From Fervidibacillus halotolerans (GTDB lineage Bacteria > Bacillota > Bacilli > Bacillales > Caldibacillaceae): a stretch of DNA of 64,000 nucleotides. Shown piece after piece: positions 16,245 to 25,343 of this stretch; the stretch's first letter is position 1; each line of letters starts with the position of its first letter. The notes under the pieces were generated by a model, which saw only the letters and a program-made list of their open reading frames with translations, did not search any database and was not told where the DNA came from. The translations under genes and the position numbers were made by a program. The DNA lies in assembly GCF_026547205.1 (NCBI RefSeq), contig NZ_CP106877.1, positions 450,001-514,000 on the forward strand, given 5' to 3'.

Positions 16245-18441
16245 AAAACCGTATGGATCGTGATTGTTGAAAATATTGTTCCGCTTGGTGTAGGTACGTT
16301 TTCCCTTCGGACATGTGTTGATTCATGAACGCAGATATACCAAGCGACAAATAAATAAACGAAGAAAGCCAAAAATCATTTACCTTTTCCGTTTCATATA
16401 AGGCGAGTTTCCCCATTTCCTGTGAGCGTTCAAATTCATTATTTTTACCGTATAGCAAACAAAGCCCCATGTACGGCTCCGCTTTTCCCCTCGGAACATG
16501 GATTTTTTCCATCAATTCTAATGAGGTGAAGTAGCATTGTTCTGCAGATTGGAAATATGTGCGATCCAATAGTTGGTTGGCATGTCCTAGTCTCATCCAC
16601 CCGACAGCTTCTACAAAGGTGTTCTTTAACTTCTTCCCTTGTTCAATCCCTCTTTCGGATAAGGTTTTAGCAGCGTCTATATTACCGAGACAAGCTTCGA
16701 TATAGGATAATAGAACTTCCGTTTCCCGATGGGTTTGAGGAAGGTGAAGTTGCTTTTCGATTAATCGTTCGTATAAAATTTTTTGAGCTTTTTTCAATCT
16801 TCCTGTCCGTAAATAGATTCTCGCATCCAAGTTGTTTTTTTGTAGATCATCCAAGGGGAAAGTGCCGTTTCGTATGAATTTTTCCGCCCTTTTTACCTGA
16901 CCGCTATTGACGAGATTTTCAATGATATGGCCATATAATTTTTGGACCGCCGGATGCTGTTTTCCTAAATGTTTTTCTTTAATTTGGATCGCTTCGGATA
17001 AATACCTCTCTGCTATACCTGGTTGAATCGTATCGATGTAAATAGTTGCAATTCCTTCAATCGAGTTTCCGGCAAGTTCCCAATCCTTTTCGATATCAAT
17101 TAATTCGAGTGCATGTTGATAGCTTTTTTTTGCTTTTTCATAAAAGGAGAGATATCGTTGAACTTCTCCTTCATGGAACCAAAGGGCAGGATAGCGATTC
17201 TTTATGTCTTTTGGAATTCGTTTTAGTCGTTCGGCTAAATATTCCAGTTTCCCATTGTTTAATAAGTCCGGTGCCCGCTTTTCTAACAAACTTGCGATGG
17301 CATGTACATCATCGATTTTTTCATAATGGAAAATCCCCTGTTCCCACAACTGTTTTTCTTTATAATATTGGGCACTTTTCATATGAATTTCCTTAAATAA
17401 GGCCACGTTTTCCCGTTTTAATTTTCTTTCCATAGCCGCTTTAAAAAGGGAATGAAATCGGTATTGATCCGTTTCATTTAATTGGTAAATAAAAGCGTTC
17501 TGTTCAGTCAGCTGTTCTAAAATTGCCTGGGATCCTTGGATAGCAAAGATTTTATCGCAAAGTTCAGGAGTGATTTCTTCTAATAGTGCGGCCTTTTTAA
17601 TAAAGTCTTGGATGATAATGGATTGTTTTGACAACACTTCTTCGGCGAGATAGTCGAACAAATCGTTCATTGAAGCATGATGGCCGTGTAAAATAGAAGA
17701 TATATCCGCTCCTTTTTTCAATTGTTCAGCGATCATACTAAGGGCGATCATCCATCCTTCAGTTAAAGTGTAAATGGCAGAAATCTCTTCTTCTTTCAGA
17801 GGAAGATTGTAAAATTCCCAGAAGAGTATTTCCGTCTCTTCTTGGCTAACTTGAAACTGTTTTTCATGAATTTCTAGCATTTTTCCCGTTACTTTCCACT
17901 TTGTCATAAAGCCCCATTTTGGTTTTATACGGCTAGAAATAACGATATGGACATTCTTTGGCAAGTGTTCAATCACTGTTCCCATCCACTGATTGATTGG
18001 AAAAGAATGATCGACTAAATGATAATCGTCAAAAATGATAATCATCGGGTCTTGTATTTTTCCTAATTCTTTAATAAATAAAGCGCTTAATATTTGCAGT
18101 TCCGGATCGCGGAGATATCCATCGATCGATTGGATATATGCTAGCAGTTCATTTCCAAATGATTGGTAACGCTTTCTTATCGCAAAAACAGCATAGGTGA
18201 TAAACGGAACAATATCGTCGTCATGATCAGTAATCGTATACCAGCAAACATTTAAATGAAAATCATGGGTAAAAAGACTTAACGAACTACTTTTTCCGTA
18301 GCCGGCACCGGAATGGAGGACGGTCAATGGGTACTCGGTGATCGCATGCAGTTGTTTCATTAATGCCGGTCTTCGAATCCAATTCTTTTTTATCATTGGC
18401 GGTGTTAATTTCGTATCGATGATCGGCACAGGTACCCGCAA
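16135..18441 (-). CDS. STAND-ATPase/TPR N-terminal half of frameshifted activator
   Basis: The N-terminal part is MalT/LuxR-like: Walker A HSGAGYGKSSS (about residues 43-53), Walker B MIIIFDDYHLVD, then winged-helix and many TPR-like helices. After about residue 735 the sense is lost and the frame ends in an unrelated tail (from FYAYPTL on). The natural continuation, with the DNA-binding and BTAD domains, is in another frame from near 16263. It is divergent from the ABC importer genes and likely their regulator, sensing the imported compound or its CoA ester. As read, the truncated product lacks DNA-binding sequence. Confidence 0.8.
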   Translation of the reverse strand: MRVPVPIIDTKLTPPMIKKNWIRRPALMKQLHAITEYPLTVLHSGAGYGKSSSLSLFTHDFHLNVCWYTITDHDDDIVPFITYAVFAIRKRYQSFGNELLAYIQSIDGYLRDPELQILSALFIKELGKIQDPMIIIFDDYHLVDHSFPINQWMGTVIEHLPKNVHIVISSRIKPKWGFMTKWKVTGKMLEIHEKQFQVSQEETEILFWEFYNLPLKEEEISAIYTLTEGWMIALSMIAEQLKKGADISSILHGHHASMNDLFDYLAEEVLSKQSIIIQDFIKKAALLEEITPELCDKIFAIQGSQAILEQLTEQNAFIYQLNETDQYRFHSLFKAAMERKLKRENVALFKEIHMKSAQYYKEKQLWEQGIFHYEKIDDVHAIASLLEKRAPDLLNNGKLEYLAERLKRIPKDIKNRYPALWFHEGEVQRYLSFYEKAKKSYQHALELIDIEKDWELAGNSIEGIATIYIDTIQPGIAERYLSEAIQIKEKHLGKQHPAVQKLYGHIIENLVNSGQVKRAEKFIRNGTFPLDDLQKNNLDARIYLRTGRLKKAQKILYERLIEKQLHLPQTHRETEVLLSYIEACLGNIDAAKTLSERGIEQGKKLKNTFVEAVGWMRLGHANQLLDRTYFQSAEQCYFTSLELMEKIHVPRGKAEPYMGLCLLYGKNNEFERSQEMGKLALYETEKVNDFWLSSFIYLSLGISAFMNQHMSEGKTYLHQAEQYFQQSRSIRFYAYPTLVFFLLFSRGKLGILSTINGIPISRNSTRQL

Positions 18442-18562
18442 TCTTATCCCCCCCTTAAATATTTAAAATCTTATAAAATATTATAGTCTTTTCAAAAGAA
18501 AATGAACAGGGAGAGAAATCGATTCTTCCTTTTGGTTCATGTTTTTGATGATGTAACTCTTT

Positions 18563-18580
18563 TGTAACCGGTACCAATTA
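18563..18580. promoter_or_regulatory. Candidate operator between activator and ABC importer
   Basis: GTAACCGGTACCAATTAC is an interrupted palindrome: GTAA/TTAC outer arms and a GGTACC core. It lies in the divergent intergenic region about 50 bases upstream of the binding-protein SD. Binding by the BTAD regulator is inference. Confidence 0.3.
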
Positions 18581-18628
18581 CTATACATTTACGGAGGAAT
18601 TCCGAAAATCAATGAAGGGGGATAAAAT

Positions 18629-19839
18629 ATGAGGTTTGGAAAAAAATTTTCACGGTCTTTTTCCTTATTCTTTCAGTTGCCATGATTTTGGTTGCATGTA
18701 ATTCGAATGAGGAATCGTCGGGTTCGAATGATGAAACGATTAAAATCGGGGTTTTAGCATCATTAACGGGTGTGTTGGAATCTTACGGAAAACAGACCCA
18801 ACAAGGGTTTGAAATCGGAATTGATTACGCAACGGACGGAACAAGAGAAGTAGCAGGTAAAAAAATAGAAATCATTTATAAAGATACGGAAACAAAACCA
18901 GAAGTGGCCGTTCAAAAGGCGACGGAACTTTTGGAAGAAGAAGAGGTAGAATTCCTTGTCGGTTCTTCCAGTTCCGGTGATACGTTGGCGGTGCTTCCAT
19001 TAGCAGAAGAGTATGAAAAAATTATGGTCGTTGAGCCCGCGGTAGCGGATAGTATAACAGGATCGGAGTTCAATCGATATATTTTTCGTACCGGACGGAA
19101 CTCTTCTCAAGATGCGATTGCTGGGGCTACGGCCATTGCAGCACCAGGTGTGAAAATTGCCACTTTAGCACCGGATTATTCCTTCGGTCGGGACGGGGTA
19201 GCAGCTTTTAAAAAAGTTGCTGAAGAATTAGGGGCAGAAATTGTCCTGGAAGAATATGCAGATCCAGAAGCGACGGATTTCACATCGAATATTCAAAAGA
19301 TTATCGATGCAAAACCTGATTATTTGTTTATTATTTGGTCCGGCGCCAATTCACCTTGGACACAAATCGCCGATATGAAAGTTCAAGAACAAGGTATTAA
19401 AATTTCCACGGGGGCACCGGATATTGCAGCCTTATCGATTATGGAACCGTTAGTTGGGATGGAAGGTTTCTCAGTCTATTATTATGAACTTCCAGATAAC
19501 GAAGTAAACGATTATTTAGTCGAGGAGCATAAAAAACGATATGACGGAGCCGTACCTGATTTATTTACCGCTGGTGGGATGAGTGCGGCCATAGCCATCG
19601 TCGAAGCATTGAAAAAGACGAATGGTGATACAGATGTAGAAAAGCTCATTGAAACGATGGAAGGGATGAGTTTTGAAACGCCGAAAGGAACGATGACCTT
19701 TAGAGAAGAAGATCATCAGGCGCTTCAAACGTTATATGCGATTCGTCTAGAAAAAAGAGAAGGTGTACCCTATCCGGTTCCAGTTCTAATTCGTGAAATG
19801 TCACCGGAAGAAACTGCGCCACCTATTATGAATCAGTAA
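18629..19839 (+). CDS. Branched-chain-type ABC substrate-binding lipoprotein, start frameshifted
   Basis: A type I periplasmic binding protein of the LivJ/amide-urea class: IKIGVLASLTGVLESYGKQT at the N-lobe, and SSSGDTLAVLPLAEEY around the ligand loop. The only ATG with a ribosome binding site is 18629, after GAAGGGGGAT. It is out of frame with the body. Adding one A to the A7 run at 18640-18646 would give MRFGKKIFTVFFLILSV leading to lipobox LVAC, a perfect lipoprotein signal. The in-frame ATG 18682 starts inside that signal and leaves only MILVAC. So this is a sequencing indel, a true null, or a slippage-controlled start. Confidence 0.82.
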
Positions 19840-19859
19840 TTGGGGGGGACTGTCCCCAA
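19840..19859 (+). other. Intercistronic hairpin after binding-protein gene
   Basis: TTGGGG (19840-19845) pairs with CCCCAA (19854-19859) immediately after the stop codon. No T-run follows. Such hairpins often stabilise the upstream mRNA so that the binding protein is made in excess over the membrane parts. Confidence 0.45.
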
Positions 19860-19874
19860 GGGAGGTGATGGAAG

Positions 19875-20642
19875 GTGGAGCCGATTTTAGAAACAAAAAA
19901 CTTAACCGTTCAGTTCGGTAGCCATATAGCGGTGAATAATGTGAATTTTATGGTTTATGAAAAGCAATTTAAATCGATTATCGGACCGAATGGGGCAGGA
20001 AAGACGACGCTATTTAATTTATTAGGAGGGCAGTTAAAGGCCACTAGCGGAAAAATCTACTTTCGTAAGGAAGATATTACTTCCCTCTCGAGTGTGAAAA
20101 GAACGCGAAAAGGAATCGGCCGGTCCTTTCAAATGACGAATGTCTTTCCGAATTTAACGGTTTTTGAAAATGTACGTTTAGCAGTTCAATCCCGGATGAA
20201 TATCCGTTATCCATTTTTTAAACATTTTTCCCATTATACGGAAGTCAATGAAAAGACGTATGAAATTTTAGAACTCGTTTTACTGAAAGAAAAGCAGTCG
20301 GTTTTAGCCAAGCAACTGTCCCATGGAGAGCAAAGGAAATTAGAAATCGCTATGCTACTTGCTTTAGATACAGAAGTACTATTGTTAGATGAACCGACGG
20401 CAGGTATGTCCATGGAAGAAGTTCCTGCCATTCTTTCCGTCATCCAAAATGTAAAAAAGGAAGGAAATCGGACGATCGTGCTAATTGAACATAAAATGGA
20501 TTTAATTATGAATTTATCGGACGCGGTAACAGTTTTGTTTAATGGACAGTTTCTTGCCGATGGAACACCGGAAGAAATTATGGAAAATGAGACGGTACAA
20601 AACGCTTATTTAGGAGGATTGTACAATGGAAGTCCTTCTTAA
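19875..20642 (+). CDS. Branched-chain-type ABC transporter ATPase (LivG-like)
   Basis: First ATPase of the importer, 255 residues. It has Walker A GPNGAGKTTL, signature LSHGEQRKLEIAMLLA, Walker B VLLLDEPTAGMS and switch His in IEHKMD. The signature SHGEQ and the TAGMS after Walker B are typical of LivG rather than LivF. It starts with GTG 19875 after GGAGGTG. It overlaps livF-like by 17 bases, so the ATPases are coupled. It acts on the cytosolic face with the permeases at 21427 and 22292. Confidence 0.9.
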   Translation: MEPILETKNLTVQFGSHIAVNNVNFMVYEKQFKSIIGPNGAGKTTLFNLLGGQLKATSGKIYFRKEDITSLSSVKRTRKGIGRSFQMTNVFPNLTVFENVRLAVQSRMNIRYPFFKHFSHYTEVNEKTYEILELVLLKEKQSVLAKQLSHGEQRKLEIAMLLALDTEVLLLDEPTAGMSMEEVPAILSVIQNVKKEGNRTIVLIEHKMDLIMNLSDAVTVLFNGQFLADGTPEEIMENETVQNAYLGGLYNGSPS

Positions 20643-21333
20643 AACGGAAAATTTGGAGACCTTTATCGGACAATATCATATTTTACAAGGTGTAACCTTC
20701 GAAGCGATCAGAGGGGAAGTAACGGTATTACTCGGAAGAAACGGAGCGGGGAAAACAACCACTTTACGGACGATTCTAGGCCTCAGTCCACCGTCAAGGG
20801 GAAAAGTTTTTTTCAAACAAAAGGAAATCCAGGAGTTGCCCACGTATAAAACAGCGAACTTAGGAATCGGTTATGTTCCTGAAGATCAGGGAATCTTTCC
20901 TTATTTAACGGTGGAGGAACATTTTAAAATTGCAACGAAAGGAAAGGGGGACAAAGTTAACGAAAGAATTGAGACCACATTGGCTCTCTTTCCAGATTTA
21001 AAACAATTTTGGCGGAAACAGGCAGGGGTTTTAAGTGGAGGACAAAAACAAATGTTAGCCATCGCCCGAGCCTATATTAACTACAATGAACTTCTGATGA
21101 TTGACGAACCGAGTAAAGGGCTAGCACCGATCGTCGTGGAAAAGGTGATGGAAACGTTGGAACGGATGAAAGGGGAAACGACCATTATTTTAGTTGAGCA
21201 AAATTACTTAATGGCTGAATATCTCGGCGATCGTTTCTATATTATCGATGACGGAAAAACGGTGTTGTCAGGGGAAATGAAGGAACTTAAGGAACATGAG
21301 GAATGGAGGAAAAAATATTTAGGAATTTCATAA
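20626..21333 (+). CDS. Branched-chain-type ABC transporter ATPase (LivF-like)
   Basis: Second ATPase, 235 residues. Motifs are Walker A GRNGAGKTTT, signature LSGGQKQMLAIARA, Walker B LLMIDEPSKGLAP and VEQN in place of the usual switch His, all typical of LivF. ATG 20626 follows AGGAGG at 20612-20617 within livG. It forms a heterodimer with the LivG-like protein. Confidence 0.9.
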   Translation: MEVLLKTENLETFIGQYHILQGVTFEAIRGEVTVLLGRNGAGKTTTLRTILGLSPPSRGKVFFKQKEIQELPTYKTANLGIGYVPEDQGIFPYLTVEEHFKIATKGKGDKVNERIETTLALFPDLKQFWRKQAGVLSGGQKQMLAIARAYINYNELLMIDEPSKGLAPIVVEKVMETLERMKGETTIILVEQNYLMAEYLGDRFYIIDDGKTVLSGEMKELKEHEEWRKKYLGIS

Positions 21334-21426
21334 AAACGATCGATGAAACCCAGCTAATAAATATGTGAATTCTTTATATTCAGTTGATGGGGGAAATAAA
21401 CGTGTGACAAACAAGGAGGGGAATCG

Positions 21427-22287
21427 ATGGAACAAATCGTCAATTTGCTTATCAACGGTTTGGCTACGGGAATGTTAATTTTTCTCCTCGCTGCCGGGCT
21501 AACTTTAATTTTTGGATTAATGGATGTATTAAATTTTGCCCACGGTGGGTTTTTCGCATGGGGCGCCTATAGTGGAATTTGGTTTTACGGTGTAACAGGT
21601 CAATATGTACTCGCCATTTTATTTGCGATGTTCGTCGGGTTGGTCCTCGGTGCTTTGACTGAAAAATTGATTATAAAACCAGTTTATGGAAATCATATTC
21701 AGCAAATTTTAATAACATTAGGTTTTATGCTTGTTCTTTCCGAATTGTTAAAAGTAATTTGGGGTCCTAATCAATTGCCGGCCCATGCCCCGGAATGGTT
21801 ATCTGGGAGTTGGTTAATTGGTGACATCATTATTATAAAATATCGAGTATTTATCATCGTTGTTGGTCTCATCGCCTTTTTTACCATCCATTTTATTTTA
21901 AAAAAGACCCGGATCGGTTTAATTGTTCGCGCAGGGGTGATGAACAAGGAAATGGTGGAAGCGATGGGCATTCATATTCAAAAAATATTTATGCTCGTTT
22001 TTATGGTAGGGGCGTCACTGGCTGCATTAAGCGGATTATTGTTAGCTCCTTATTCAGGGGTCATATATGCTGAAATGGGTATGGATTTTGCGATCCTCGC
22101 ATTTATCGTTGTTGTCATTGGAGGTATGGGGAGTTTTACCGGTTCTTTACTTGCCGCGATTTTAGTCGGCTTGAGCGGTTCATTTATGGCCTATTATGTT
22201 TCAGAATTGTCGATTGCTGTCAATATGTTATTGATGATTCTCGTTTTAATTTTCAGACCACAAGGGCTCTTTTACGGAAAGGGGTGA
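21427..22287 (+). CDS. Branched-chain-type ABC permease (LivH-like)
   Basis: A 286-residue integral membrane permease of the LivH family. It has eight or so hydrophobic segments and family motifs GLTLIFGLMDVLNFAHG near the N-terminus and VVVIGGMGSFTGSL (the EAA-like ATPase contact) near residue 230. ATG 21427 follows AGGAGGGG. The 93-base gap from livF contains no strong terminator, so it is likely in the same transcript. Confidence 0.9.
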   Translation: MEQIVNLLINGLATGMLIFLLAAGLTLIFGLMDVLNFAHGGFFAWGAYSGIWFYGVTGQYVLAILFAMFVGLVLGALTEKLIIKPVYGNHIQQILITLGFMLVLSELLKVIWGPNQLPAHAPEWLSGSWLIGDIIIIKYRVFIIVVGLIAFFTIHFILKKTRIGLIVRAGVMNKEMVEAMGIHIQKIFMLVFMVGASLAALSGLLLAPYSGVIYAEMGMDFAILAFIVVVIGGMGSFTGSLLAAILVGLSGSFMAYYVSELSIAVNMLLMILVLIFRPQGLFYGKG

Positions 22288-22291
22288 TTAG

Positions 22292-23284
22292 ATGGGAATG
22301 TTGAACAATCGGATGAATTTATTTGTCATCATCGTCGGTCTACTGTTGTTCCTCTTGCCCTTTATTTATGAGTCGAGAACTTTATTAATTTTGTTAACAC
22401 AAATTTTTATATTTGCCATTTTCGCCATGAGCTATGATCTTCTTTTAGGATATACGGGGATTGTTTCCTTCGGTCATGCAATGTTTTTTGGAATCGGTGC
22501 TTACAGTACAGGGATTATTTTACATCGGATGGAATCAACCATATTTACTGTACTGCTCTCCCTTCTTGTGGGCATTTTATTATCTTTAGTGATCAGCATC
22601 CTTGTCGGCTTTTTAACTTTACGATTGAAAAGTCATTTCTTTGCGATGTTAACTTTGGCCTTCGCCAGTTTGTTTCTCGTTGTAGCGGAAAAATGGCGTA
22701 CGTTAACCTATGGAAATGACGGCTTTACTTTTCCTTTACCAGAATTCCTTCGTGATCGAACGTATTTTTATCTCGTTAGCTTAACATTTATGATCGCGAT
22801 TTATTTTCTATTGAAAAGATTTACCGAATCGCCCTTTGGGAAAGTGCTCGTTGCCATTCGGGAAAATGAAAGACGGGTAGAATCCCTCGGTTTTCATCCG
22901 TTGTACTATAAAGTCATTGCAAGCGTCGTTGCTGGTACAACAGCATCCATCAGCGGCTCATTATATGTCCTTTCTCTCCGTTTTGTCAATACGAGTGTGT
23001 TTACAATGGAGATGACTTTAGATGCGTTACTCATGACGATCATCGGTGGAGTTGGAACATTGATTGGACCAATCATTGGTAGTGGTTTAATCGAATTTGC
23101 TCACCACCTATTAACCGATTTAGCATCCATTTCTCCAATTTTTGAACGTTGGATTATCTTCTTTGGAATTCTTTATATTTTAACAGTCATCTTTTTCCCA
23201 TTAGGTATTGTAGGGACGATTCGCAATCGGATTAGTGGAAAAGGAAAAAAGGAAAAATATGCGAAAAAAACAGTAGCTGGGTAA
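22292..23284 (+). CDS. Branched-chain-type ABC permease (LivM-like)
   Basis: The second permease, 330 residues, of the LivM family. Motifs are SYDLLLGYTGIVSFGHAMFFGIGAY and MTIIGGVGTLIGPIIGS. It starts four bases after the livH stop, so it is translationally coupled. The C-terminus is basic and cytosolic. The ligand of the importer cannot be read from the permeases; members carry amino acids, urea, amides, aromatic acids and other small carboxylates. Confidence 0.9.
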   Translation: MGMLNNRMNLFVIIVGLLLFLLPFIYESRTLLILLTQIFIFAIFAMSYDLLLGYTGIVSFGHAMFFGIGAYSTGIILHRMESTIFTVLLSLLVGILLSLVISILVGFLTLRLKSHFFAMLTLAFASLFLVVAEKWRTLTYGNDGFTFPLPEFLRDRTYFYLVSLTFMIAIYFLLKRFTESPFGKVLVAIRENERRVESLGFHPLYYKVIASVVAGTTASISGSLYVLSLRFVNTSVFTMEMTLDALLMTIIGGVGTLIGPIIGSGLIEFAHHLLTDLASISPIFERWIIFFGILYILTVIFFPLGIVGTIRNRISGKGKKEKYAKKTVAG

Positions 23285-23351
23285 AGGTTTAATGTAATCT
23301 CACCAAGACAAAAGTAGACTGTCTACACGGAGATTTCGGAGGTGGTATTTA

Positions 23352-24362
23352 ATGGATATCGGAATCGTCAGCAAAGGAATCTACCTCCCGCAGGATTATA
23401 TAACGGGGGAAGAAATTGGTAAGTTAGCGGGGATTCCAAAGGATATTGTTGAGGGTAAAATGGGGATTCGAAAAAAAACGATTCCTGGAGAACATGACCA
23501 TACGTGTCAAATGGGCATTTATGCGGCAATGGAAGCAATTAAACGAGCATCGATCGATCCAAAGGAAATCGATTTGGTCATTTACATTGGGGAAGAACAT
23601 AAAGAATATCCACTATGGACTGCCGGTATTAAGCTTCAAGAGGAGATTGGAGCAAATCACGCATGGGCTTTCGATGTGGCGTTACGATGTGGAACGACGA
23701 TTATGGCATTAAAAGTTGCTAAAAGTTTAATGCTTGCTGATCCATCGATTCAAACCGTTCTTTTGGCCGGTGGATACCGGAATGGGGATTTTATCGATTA
23801 CAATAACGCGAGAACCCGGTTTATGAATAACTTAGGAGCAGGAGGCGGTGCTCTTTTATTAAAGAAAGGGGTAAAACGAAATATCGTATTGGAATCATCC
23901 ATAGTGACGGATGGTTCATTCTCTGAAGATGTAATCGTTACAGCAGGAGGAACAAAAAATCCGATTACGGTGGAAACTTTAGAACAAGGTTTGTACCGAT
24001 TGGATGTACCTGATCCGGAGGGGATGAAACGAAGATTAGAACAAAGGTCGATGAACAACTTTTTAAAAGTGATTCGTGAGGCACTTTATAAAAGTGGATA
24101 CAGTGAAAAAGATATCGACTATTTAGCCATTCTCCATATGAAACGTTCAGCCCATCAATATGTATTAAAACAGCTCGGATTGTCGGAAGAGCAGACGATT
24201 TACTTGGAGGATTACGGTCATATTGGTCAAATCGATCAGATTTTATCGTTAGAGTTAGCCGATCAAAAAGGCATGCTTAAAGATGGGAATATCGTCGTAT
24301 TAGTAAGTGCAGGAATTGGATATGCTTGGGGGGCAACAGTCGTCCGTTGGGGAAATACGTAG
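23352..24362 (+). CDS. KASIII-like thiolase-fold enzyme with altered active site
   Basis: A 336-residue protein with the FabH/HMG-CoA synthase thiolase fold. The acyl-accepting Cys is C113 in AFDVALRCGTT. A His lies in the ILHMKRSAHQY segment near residue 250. The FabH Asn of the Cys-His-Asn triad is replaced: the expected YGN reads YGHIGQID. An E-E pair (IGEEHKEYP, residues 81-82) lies roughly where HMG-CoA synthase has its general base. It is therefore unlikely to be housekeeping FabH; acyl transfer or condensation with another acyl-CoA is more likely. ATG follows GGAGGTGG. It sits in the importer operon, before a hydrolase, reductase and CoA ligase. Confidence 0.78.
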   Translation: MDIGIVSKGIYLPQDYITGEEIGKLAGIPKDIVEGKMGIRKKTIPGEHDHTCQMGIYAAMEAIKRASIDPKEIDLVIYIGEEHKEYPLWTAGIKLQEEIGANHAWAFDVALRCGTTIMALKVAKSLMLADPSIQTVLLAGGYRNGDFIDYNNARTRFMNNLGAGGGALLLKKGVKRNIVLESSIVTDGSFSEDVIVTAGGTKNPITVETLEQGLYRLDVPDPEGMKRRLEQRSMNNFLKVIREALYKSGYSEKDIDYLAILHMKRSAHQYVLKQLGLSEEQTIYLEDYGHIGQIDQILSLELADQKGMLKDGNIVVLVSAGIGYAWGATVVRWGNT

Positions 24363-24429
24363 TGAAGGAAAAATGTTTTTGGGAGCGATAAGAAACCATT
24401 CGTGAACGATGAACAAAGGGGGATTGTTT

Positions 24430-25320
24430 ATGGATCAATTATTTAAAGTGGAGTTACCAAACGGGGAAACGATCACTTACCGAAAACGGGATGGTGGTGA
24501 AAAGCCCCTTCTTTTAATCCATGGCAATATGACATCATCGAAGCATTGGGATGTATTGATGGAAAAAGCAGATCCAAGCCTACATTTAATTGCTATCGAT
24601 TTACGAGGATTTGGCGGTTCAAGTTATCATCGCCGGATTCAAAGTATTAAGGATTTTTCAGACGATGTAAAACTATTTGTCGATCAACTAGGTTTGAAAC
24701 AATTTTCTTTAATGGGCTGGTCTACTGGAGGGGCAGTTGCCATGCAATTTGTTGCAGACTATCCGGGATATGTAGATCGGTTAATTCTCTTAGCATCTGC
24801 ATCGACGAGGGGATATCCCTTTTTCCACACAAAGGAGGATGGAATGCCCGATTTCAGAAAGCGATTAAAGACGATTGAAGAAATTGAAGCAGACATTGGA
24901 AAAACAATTCCTGTCCAAACCGCCTATGATAAAAAGGATCGATTGTTCTTAAAATCGATGTGGAACAATGTGATTTATACGAAAAATCAACCGGATGAAA
25001 AGCGTTATGAACAATATATCGATGACATGTTGACACAGAGGAATTTGGCTGATGTATATCATGCGTTAAATATATTTAATATTAGTAATCAATCAAATGG
25101 TGTCACGATGGGTACGAACCAAGCAAAGGATATCGATGTCCCAGTTCTTGTATTACGCGGGGATCGGGATCTAGTAGTTACAAAAGAGATGACGGAGGAA
25201 ATTATGGAGGATTTAGGAGAAAATGCAAAATTTGTGGAATTGGTCGATTGTGGACATTCGCCACTTATTGATGATTTGAACCAGCTTCTACGTCATGTGG
25301 AAACATTTTTACAAGTGTAA
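24430..25320 (+). CDS. Alpha/beta hydrolase, PhaZ1-like candidate
   Basis: A 296-residue alpha/beta hydrolase without a signal peptide. Features are oxyanion motif HGNMTSS, nucleophile Ser in GWSTGG, Asp in RGDRDLV and His in DCGHSPL. From memory it resembles proteins annotated in Bacillus as intracellular short-chain-length polyhydroxyalkanoate depolymerase (PhaZ1-like), which I cannot verify here. Other options are an esterase or enol-lactonase. ATG 24430 is preferred over 24409 because AAAGGGGGA lies just upstream. It lies 67 bases after the KASIII-like gene and 23 bases before the reductase gene. Confidence 0.78.
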   Translation: MDQLFKVELPNGETITYRKRDGGEKPLLLIHGNMTSSKHWDVLMEKADPSLHLIAIDLRGFGGSSYHRRIQSIKDFSDDVKLFVDQLGLKQFSLMGWSTGGAVAMQFVADYPGYVDRLILLASASTRGYPFFHTKEDGMPDFRKRLKTIEEIEADIGKTIPVQTAYDKKDRLFLKSMWNNVIYTKNQPDEKRYEQYIDDMLTQRNLADVYHALNIFNISNQSNGVTMGTNQAKDIDVPVLVLRGDRDLVVTKEMTEEIMEDLGENAKFVELVDCGHSPLIDDLNQLLRHVETFLQV

Positions 25321-25343
25321 CAAGGGTCAAAGGAAGGGGATCG

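Noticed and set aside
16230..16290. Programmed frameshift in the activator gene
   Set aside because: No slippery heptamer, stimulating SD or rare-codon context is visible at the junction, so mutation or read error is more likely.
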